Shown here in pieces: positions 59,204 through 64,000 of a stretch of DNA of 64,000 nucleotides (its first letter is position 1; each line of letters begins with the position of its first letter). A program made the position numbers and the translations under genes. The DNA comes from Aliivibrio fischeri (GTDB lineage Bacteria; Pseudomonadota; Gammaproteobacteria; Enterobacterales; Vibrionaceae), in NCBI RefSeq assembly GCF_009727955.1, contig NZ_WOBR01000004.1, forward strand, positions 1,179,724 to 1,243,723. Direction: 5' to 3'. The notes under the pieces are model-generated. The model saw only the letters and a list, made by a program, of their open reading frames with translations, was not told where the DNA came from and did not search any database.

Positions 59204-59425
59204 ATGCTTTATGAACATTTTGATCTCATTGAATCTATTGGTTTAGATTTATTGTTTGCCTCGATATTCTTTTTTATCGGCATGGCTATTAAAGATGTAT
59301 TAAAGCAAGCAAATGTTCCCCCTTTCGGCCGTAAAATTGTATGGCTTGTTCTCTTTTTAGGTTGTGCAGGCTTTATTGCTAAAGGACTCATCCAGCTGAG
59401 CTGGGAAGGTTCTGGACTCAATTAA
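59204..59425 (+). CDS. DUF2788 small membrane protein
   Basis: 73 residues with two transmembrane helices (about 12-30 and 45-65) separated by a short basic loop (K-D-V-L-K-Q-A-N-V-P-P-F-G-R-K). This matches the DUF2788 family, a Vibrionaceae/Shewanellaceae small protein usually found before fldA. It occupies the place of ybfE in E. coli but is unrelated to it. The function is unknown. Confidence 0.8.
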   Translation: MLYEHFDLIESIGLDLLFASIFFFIGMAIKDVLKQANVPPFGRKIVWLVLFLGCAGFIAKGLIQLSWEGSGLN

Positions 59426-59426
59426 A

Positions 59427-59455
59427 TTGACTGATCTAACACCATTTATTTTTAT
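59427..59455 (+). promoter_or_regulatory. Candidate fldA promoter
   Basis: TTGACT (59427-59432), 17-base spacer and TTTTAT (59450-59455), 30 bp before the fldA start. Confidence 0.4.
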
Positions 59456-59484
59456 TTAATATAGACAATACAGGTATTCATCAT

Positions 59485-60012
59485 ATGGCAAGTGTAGGAC
59501 TCTTCTTTGGCAGCGATACAGGTAACACTGAAGCTGTTGGCAAGATGATTCAAAAGCAGCTTGGTAAAAAGCTAGTTCATGTACAAGATATTGCTAAAAG
59601 CAGCAAAGAAGACATCGATAATTTCGATCTACTTCTATTAGGTATCCCTACATGGTACTACGGTGAAGCTCAATGTGATTGGGATGATTTCTTCCCTGAA
59701 CTAGAAGAAATTGATTTTTCAACAAAGCTAGTTGCTATTTTTGGTTGTGGTGACCAAGAAGATTACGCTGAATACTTCTGCGATGCGATGGGTAATATCC
59801 GTGATATCGTAGAAGCAAAAGGCGGTACAATTATTGGTTACTGGCCAACTGAAGGTTATGAGTTTGAAGCGTCTAAGGCATTAGTAGATGATGATAACTT
59901 TGTTGGTCTATGTATTGATGAAGACCGCCAACCAGAACTAACTGAAGAGCGTGTAACTAAGTGGGTAAACCAAATCCACGAAGAGATGTGCCTAGCAGAA
60001 TTAGAAGACTAA
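59485..60012 (+). CDS. fldA: Flavodoxin I
   Basis: 175 residues, a long-chain flavodoxin. The FMN phosphate loop is G-S-D-T-G-N-T-E (residues 9-16), with T-W-Y-Y-G-E (about 58) and the tyrosine-containing loop of residues G-C-G-D-Q-E-D-Y-A-E stacking the flavin. It donates electrons to activated-radical and biosynthetic enzymes. It precedes fur as in E. coli. Confidence 0.96.
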   Translation: MASVGLFFGSDTGNTEAVGKMIQKQLGKKLVHVQDIAKSSKEDIDNFDLLLLGIPTWYYGEAQCDWDDFFPELEEIDFSTKLVAIFGCGDQEDYAEYFCDAMGNIRDIVEAKGGTIIGYWPTEGYEFEASKALVDDDNFVGLCIDEDRQPELTEERVTKWVNQIHEEMCLAELED

Positions 60013-60065
60013 TATTCTAATTCCTATAATGCTCTCTGCCTATCACTCATTTAGCGTAGGGAGCA

Positions 60066-60530
60066 TTATCTAAACTCAGGCTTCTTCCTTACATATAGTG
60101 TTCTATTTACCCTAGCAACTACCTTTCCTTTTTTATCATAAATATATACTTCAAATTGCGGAAAATGTTTTTCCCCCTCTTTTGTTGCTTGTTTAATTTC
60201 AGCTAATTCTTCATCGGATATCACAAACCGAGCGTGTAAATCTGTGGTTCCTGGTGAAATGAAATCTATTTCAGATTGTTTATCCCATACATAATATTCA
60301 TCTCTTAATATCCCCATTAACATGAGAGAGAATACAGGATCGGTCATAGAAAAGATACTTCCACCATACTGAGTTCTATTGGCATTTCGATTCCAAAAAC
60401 GGTCTTTCAAAATAACACTTACTTCTTGAAAGTCAGATGAAATATTTTCGATGGAGATCCCAGCGCCCCAAAACGGAGGCCAAATATTTAATGCCCTTTT
60501 TACAATTTTTGGGGTAAAGTAACGATACAT
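60066..60530 (-). CDS. DUF4442 hotdog thioesterase-like protein
   Basis: 154 residues. The segment R-T-Q-Y-G-G-S-I-F-S-M-T-D-P-V-F-S-L-M-L, and the later R-V-N-R-T-L-Y-V, match DUF4442 proteins, which have a PaaI-like hotdog fold. It likely hydrolyses acyl thioesters, but the substrate is unknown. It lies convergent to fldA (hairpin-like repeat ATAATGCTC at 60029-60069) and divergent from fur. Confidence 0.75.
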   Translation of the reverse strand: MYRYFTPKIVKRALNIWPPFWGAGISIENISSDFQEVSVILKDRFWNRNANRTQYGGSIFSMTDPVFSLMLMGILRDEYYVWDKQSEIDFISPGTTDLHARFVISDEELAEIKQATKEGEKHFPQFEVYIYDKKGKVVARVNRTLYVRKKPEFR

Positions 60531-60648
60531 ATTTAATCTCTTTAATTCTGGTCAGACCTCATAATAGTTTCTTTGTTAACAAAAGATCAACATCTATTTT
60601 TTTGTAAGAGATCTTGCATATAAGGTTTCAACTGAATTGAATGTTCCC

Positions 60649-60654
60649 TATAAT
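60649..60654 (+). promoter_or_regulatory. -10 element of a fur promoter
   Basis: A perfect TATAAT lies 57 bp upstream of the fur ATG. The -35 at the ideal distance (60626-60631, TTTCAA) is poor, suggesting an activated or weak promoter. Confidence 0.5.
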
Positions 60655-60682
60655 TAAGTGATTAAAACTGCACAGGAAATCG

Positions 60683-60721
60683 ATGCAGAAAGCCAAAACA
60701 GGAAAAGTCGATGTCAGATAA
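60683..60721 (+). CDS. Possible 12-codon upstream ORF overlapping fur
   Basis: ATG at 60683, preceded by ACAGGAAATCG, reads MQKAKTGKVDVR and stops at TAA 60719-60721, 11 bases into the fur gene in another frame. The ribosome site and spacing are good. The context is duplicated: ACAGGAAA-TCGATG occurs here and again at the fur start. In E. coli a small ORF (uof) overlaps fur and couples its translation. This could be an analogue, but chance cannot be excluded. Confidence 0.4.
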   Translation: MQKAKTGKVDVR

Positions 60722-61154
60722 TAACCAAGCTCTAAAAAAAGCCGGTTTAAAAGTAACCCTTCCGCGCCTTAAAATTTTAGAAGTGCTACAAGAACCAGAG
60801 TGCCAACACATTAGCGCTGAAGATTTGTATAAAAAGCTGATTGATATCGGTGAAGAAATCGGACTTGCAACTGTTTACCGTGTATTAAACCAATTTGATG
60901 ATGCTGGTATCGTCACTCGCCACCATTTTGAAGGCGGTAAATCAGTTTTTGAATTAGCAACTCAACATCACCATGATCACTTAGTTTGCTTAGATTGTGG
61001 AAAAGTAATTGAGTTTTCAGATGAGACAATTGAGCAACGTCAAAAACAAGTTGCAGAAAAGTACAATGTCCGTCTAACGAATCACAGTTTATACCTATAC
61101 GGTCACTGCATAACGGGTGATTGTGCTGAAAATGATGACGCACATAACGCCTAA
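60711..61154 (+). CDS. fur: Ferric uptake regulator Fur
   Basis: 147 residues. The N-terminal winged helix (L-K-K-A-G-L-K-V-T-L-P-R) and the H-H-D-H-L-V-C-L-D-C-G metal-binding motif are typical. Fur represses iron uptake when Fe(II)-bound and matches the feo Fur box in this window. AGGAAAAG precedes the ATG. It follows fldA as in E. coli, but with a DUF4442 gene in between on the other strand. Confidence 0.97.
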   Translation: MSDNNQALKKAGLKVTLPRLKILEVLQEPECQHISAEDLYKKLIDIGEEIGLATVYRVLNQFDDAGIVTRHHFEGGKSVFELATQHHHDHLVCLDCGKVIEFSDETIEQRQKQVAEKYNVRLTNHSLYLYGHCITGDCAENDDAHNA

Positions 61155-61182
61155 TTAATCGTTTTTGCGACAAGCTCATATA

Positions 61183-61213
61183 AAAAAACCAGCATTTTCA
61201 TGCTGGTTTTTTA
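61183..61213. terminator. Bidirectional terminator between fur and glnS
   Basis: AAAAAACCAGCA and TGCTGGTTTTTT form a stem around TTTTCA, with A- and T-runs. Confidence 0.85.
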
Positions 61214-61237
61214 TTTTTATTAGCTAGTAACTGTTAA

Positions 61238-62896
61238 TTAACCAGCCCAAGTATCACGTAAACCTACTGTACGGTTAAAGACTAATGCATCAGCACTTGA
61301 GTCTTTGTTATCTGCACAGAAGTAACCTGTACGCTCAAACTGATAACCAACTTCTGCTTCTGCTGTTGCTAAACTAGGTTCAACAAAACCATTTTTAACC
61401 ACTAAAGACTCAGGATTAATTGTTGCAGCAAAATCATCCGCAGCACCTGGGTTTGGTACAGTGAATAAACGATCGTATAAGCGAATTTCAGCTGGTAATG
61501 CTTTATCAGCAGAAACCCAGTGAATAACACCTTTAACTTTACGACCATCTGCAGGGTTTTTACCTAACGTATCTTCATCGTAACTACAGAAAATCGTTGT
61601 GATATTACCTGCTTCGTCTTTTTCAATGCGGTTAGCTTGAATAACGTAAGCACCACGTAAACGAACTTCTTTACCTAGCACTAAACGCTTGTATTTTTTG
61701 TTCGCTTCTTCGCGGAAATCGTCTTGTTCAATATAAACTTCACGAGTAAATGGTACTTCACGAGTGCCCATTTCAGGTTTATTTGGATGATTAGCAATAT
61801 TTAGCGTCTCAACCTTACCTTCTTCGTAGTTTTCAATCACAAGTTTCACTGGCTCAAGAACAGCCATTGCACGAGGTGCTGATTCGTTTAAATCATCACG
61901 AATACAAGACTCAAGAGAGCTGAATTCAATCATGTTTTCTTGTTTCGTTACACCGATACGCTTACAGAACTCGCGAATTGATGCAGAAGTAAAGCCACGA
62001 CGACGTAAACCAGAAACCGTAGGCATACGTGGATCATCCCAACCATTAACTAATTTCTCAGTCACTAGTTGGTTCAGCTTACGCTTAGACATTACCGTAT
62101 ATTCAAGATTTAGACGGCTAAATTCATATTGACGCGGTTGGCAATCAATTGTGATGTTCTCTAGTACCCAGTCGTATAAGCGACGGTTATCTTGGAATTC
62201 AAGCGTACAAATAGAGTGCGTAATGCCTTCTAACGCATCAGAAATACAGTGTGTGAAGTCGTACATTGGATAAATGCACCACTTATCACCCGTTTGATGG
62301 TGAGTAGCAAAACGTACACGATAAATAACAGGATCACGAAGTACGATGAATGAAGAAGCCATATCAATTTTAGCTCGTAAGCAAATTGTACCTTCTTTAA
62401 ATTTACCATCACGCATTTGTTCAAATAGCGCCAGGTTTTCTTCTACGCTACGATCACGGTACGGGCTGTTTTTACCAGGCTCTTTTAGAGAACCACGGTA
62501 TTCACGCATTTGCTCAGGAGTTAGCTCATCAACATACGCTAATCCTTTTTCAATTAATTCAACAGCATAACCATATAGCTTATCAAAGTAGTTTGAAGAA
62601 TATTGAATATCTCCACTCCACTGAAAACCTAACCAGTTAACGTCATTCTTAATAGACTCAACGTATTCGATGTCTTCTTTTTCAGGGTTTGTATCGTCAA
62701 AACGAAGATTACATTGACCCTGATAATCTTGAGCAATACCAAAATTCAAACAGATAGATTTTGCGTGTCCGATATGCAGATAGCCATTTGGCTCTGGCGG
62801 GAAACGAGTATGGACACTGGAATGTTTACCAGACTTTAAATCTTCATCAATAATTTGACGGATAAAGTTGGTAGGACGAGTTTCAGTTTCACTCAT
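61238..62896 (-). CDS. glnS: Glutaminyl-tRNA synthetase
   Basis: 552 residues. Class I motifs: H-I-G-H in [14 protein letters not shown] and the KMSKS-like V-M-S-K-R-K-L. The C-terminal anticodon-binding beta-barrels follow. It attaches glutamine to tRNA-Gln. It lies after nagE as in E. coli, separated by the nagE terminator. Confidence 0.97.
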
Positions 62897-63013
62897 CTAA
62901 AGCACCTCATTGGTATTAGTATTGTCAGAAAGAACAGATTGTTCATATCTCCCTATGATCCACAATTATGGGCAGATACTCAATATATAGAATCAAATAG
63001 TTTGGTTATTTAT

Positions 63014-63046
63014 ATAAAAAAAGCCGCTCTAAAGAGAGCGGCTTGT
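63014..63046 (-). terminator. Terminator of nagE
   Basis: AAGCCGCTCT pairs with AGAGCGGCTT, and the A-run at the left gives seven T on the minus strand. Confidence 0.8.
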
Positions 63047-63071
63047 TGATTTTGAGTTAATTACTCAATAA

Positions 63072-64000
63072 TTATGGTAGTGCAACTGCTGTTAGGTCTT
63101 CAGAAGCTGGGATTTTTTTCATTTCGCCAGCTACGATTTCAGCAAGAGGACCAAGGATAACTTGAACGTTGTTTGAACCAAGTTTAACCACACCCATTGC
63201 ACCTAGAGCTTTAAGTTGCTTCTCGCTGATTACGCTAGTGTCTTTAAGAGTTAGACGTAGACGAGTGATACAAGCATCGATGTTTTCTAGGTTTTCATGA
63301 CCACCTAGAGCTTTAAGGTATTGTTTAGCTAGCTCACCAGTTTCTTTAGAACCACCAACTGTTGAACCTTCTTCGTCTTCGTCGTCTTCACGGCCTGGAG
63401 TCTTAAGGTTGAACTTAACGATTACAGCGCGGAATACGAAGTAGTAGATTGCGAAGAATACGATACCTTGGATAATTAGCATGTACCAGTTAACAGCTAG
63501 AGGGTTACGAGTAGAAAGTACCATATCTACAAGACCAGCTGAGAAACCGAAACCTGCAATCCATTGCATAGATGCTGCGATGAATACAGAGATACCTGTT
63601 AGTGCTGCGTGAACTACGTATAGTGCAGGAGCAAGGAACATGAATGAGAATTCTAGAGGTTCTGTTACACCAGTGAAGAATGATGCGAAACCAGCAGCGA
63701 TCATGATAGATGCAACTTTTTCTTTGTTCTCAACTTTAGCAGTGTGGTAGATAGCTAGTGCTGCACCTGGTAGACCAAACATCATGATTGGGAAGAAACC
63801 AGCTTGGTACATACCTGTAACACCTACAGTTGCAGTACCTTCAGCGATAGACTTAGCGCCACCTAGGAAGTTAGGAATATCGTTAATACCCGCTACGTCA
63901 AACCAGAACACAGAGTTAAGTGCGTGGTGAAGACCAACTGGGATTAGTAGACGGTTGAAGAATGCGTAGATACCAGCACCAACAGAACCCATACCTTGGA
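63072..64000 (-). CDS. nagE: N-acetylglucosamine PTS EIICB protein (3' part)
   Basis: The gene runs off the right edge, so the N-terminal EIIC part is missing. About 309 residues are visible, with the EIIC end (G-L-H-H-A-L-N-S-V-F-W-F-D, and membrane helices) and an EIIB domain with the phosphorylated Cys in N-I-D-A-C-I-T-R-L-R. The protein ends after EIIB. Unlike E. coli NagE it has no fused EIIA, so it would depend on EIIA from another protein, presumably EIIA-Glc. It imports and phosphorylates GlcNAc. Confidence 0.9.
   Translation of the reverse strand, partial: QGMGSVGAGIYAFFNRLLIPVGLHHALNSVFWFDVAGINDIPNFLGGAKSIAEGTATVGVTGMYQAGFFPIMMFGLPGAALAIYHTAKVENKEKVASIMIAAGFASFFTGVTEPLEFSFMFLAPALYVVHAALTGISVFIAASMQWIAGFGFSAGLVDMVLSTRNPLAVNWYMLIIQGIVFFAIYYFVFRAVIVKFNLKTPGREDDEDEEGSTVGGSKETGELAKQYLKALGGHENLENIDACITRLRLTLKDTSVISEKQLKALGAMGVVKLGSNNVQVILGPLAEIVAGEMKKIPASEDLTAVALP

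Overview
The window looks like a chromosomal segment of a marine Vibrionaceae bacterium, most likely Aliivibrio (Vibrio) fischeri or a close relative. The DNA is AT-rich. The gene orders yecM/argS, yfbV-ackA-pta, feoABC, mepM-znuA/znuCB, sdhCDAB-sucABCD/gltA, seqA-pgm, fldA-fur and nagE-glnS are all gammaproteobacterial. A complete aryl polyene (APE) pigment cluster of the kind reported from A. fischeri is also present. I could not run a database search, so the species call is inference.

Layout. (1) 1-5.3 kb: the 5' part of a phospholipase D-like lipoprotein gene, a lipoprotein alpha/beta hydrolase, a MITE-like palindrome, radD, a small c-type cytochrome, rplY and an HslJ/META lipoprotein. 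(2) 5.4-20.6 kb: a 17-gene minus-strand operon, mostly with touching or overlapping genes. It encodes a type II fatty-acid/polyketide-like APE pathway: three ketosynthase-type proteins, a ketoreductase, two hotdog dehydratases, two acyl carrier proteins, an acyl ligase, an aromatic amino acid ammonia-lyase, a thioesterase, two acyltransferases (one fused to a glycosyltransferase), a LolA-like carrier, an MMPL exporter and a DUF3261 lipoprotein. Divergent from it are a BamE-like lipoprotein, a methyltransferase and a halogenase-like flavoprotein (20.8-23.9 kb). (3) 23.9-31 kb: yecM, argS, yfbV, ackA, pta. (4) 31-34 kb: feoABC with a clear Fur box, then a 628-bp gap with a candidate small RNA. 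(5) 34.5-38 kb: a 1135-residue membrane sensor with an AraC-type DNA-binding domain and a degenerate kinase core. (6) 38-43.6 kb: mepM-znuA and divergent znuCB with a Zur box, then a chemoreceptor. (7) 43.8-55.1 kb: the TCA-cycle block sucDCBA-sdhBADC (minus strand) and divergent gltA. (8) 55.2-64 kb: ybgI, pgm, seqA, ybfF, a DUF2788 protein, fldA, a DUF4442 thioesterase, fur, glnS and the 3' part of nagE.

How it fits together. The APE operon appears to make an aromatic starter by deaminating an aromatic amino acid, activate and load it on an ACP, extend it to a conjugated polyene with dedicated FabF/FabG/FabZ-like enzymes, and deliver it to the outer membrane through LolA-like, MMPL and acyl/glycosyl transfer proteins. 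The rest is mainly core metabolism (acetate switch, TCA cycle, sugar phosphates) and metal homeostasis (Feo, Znu, Fur), with visible operators for iron and zinc control. I saw no tRNA, rRNA, CRISPR array, prophage or complete insertion sequence. The most promising less-described items are the phosphorelay-less AraC sensor, the candidate sRNA near feo, the palindromic MITE, a 22-bp palindrome at the start of an APE membrane-protein gene, and a short reading frame overlapping the fur start.
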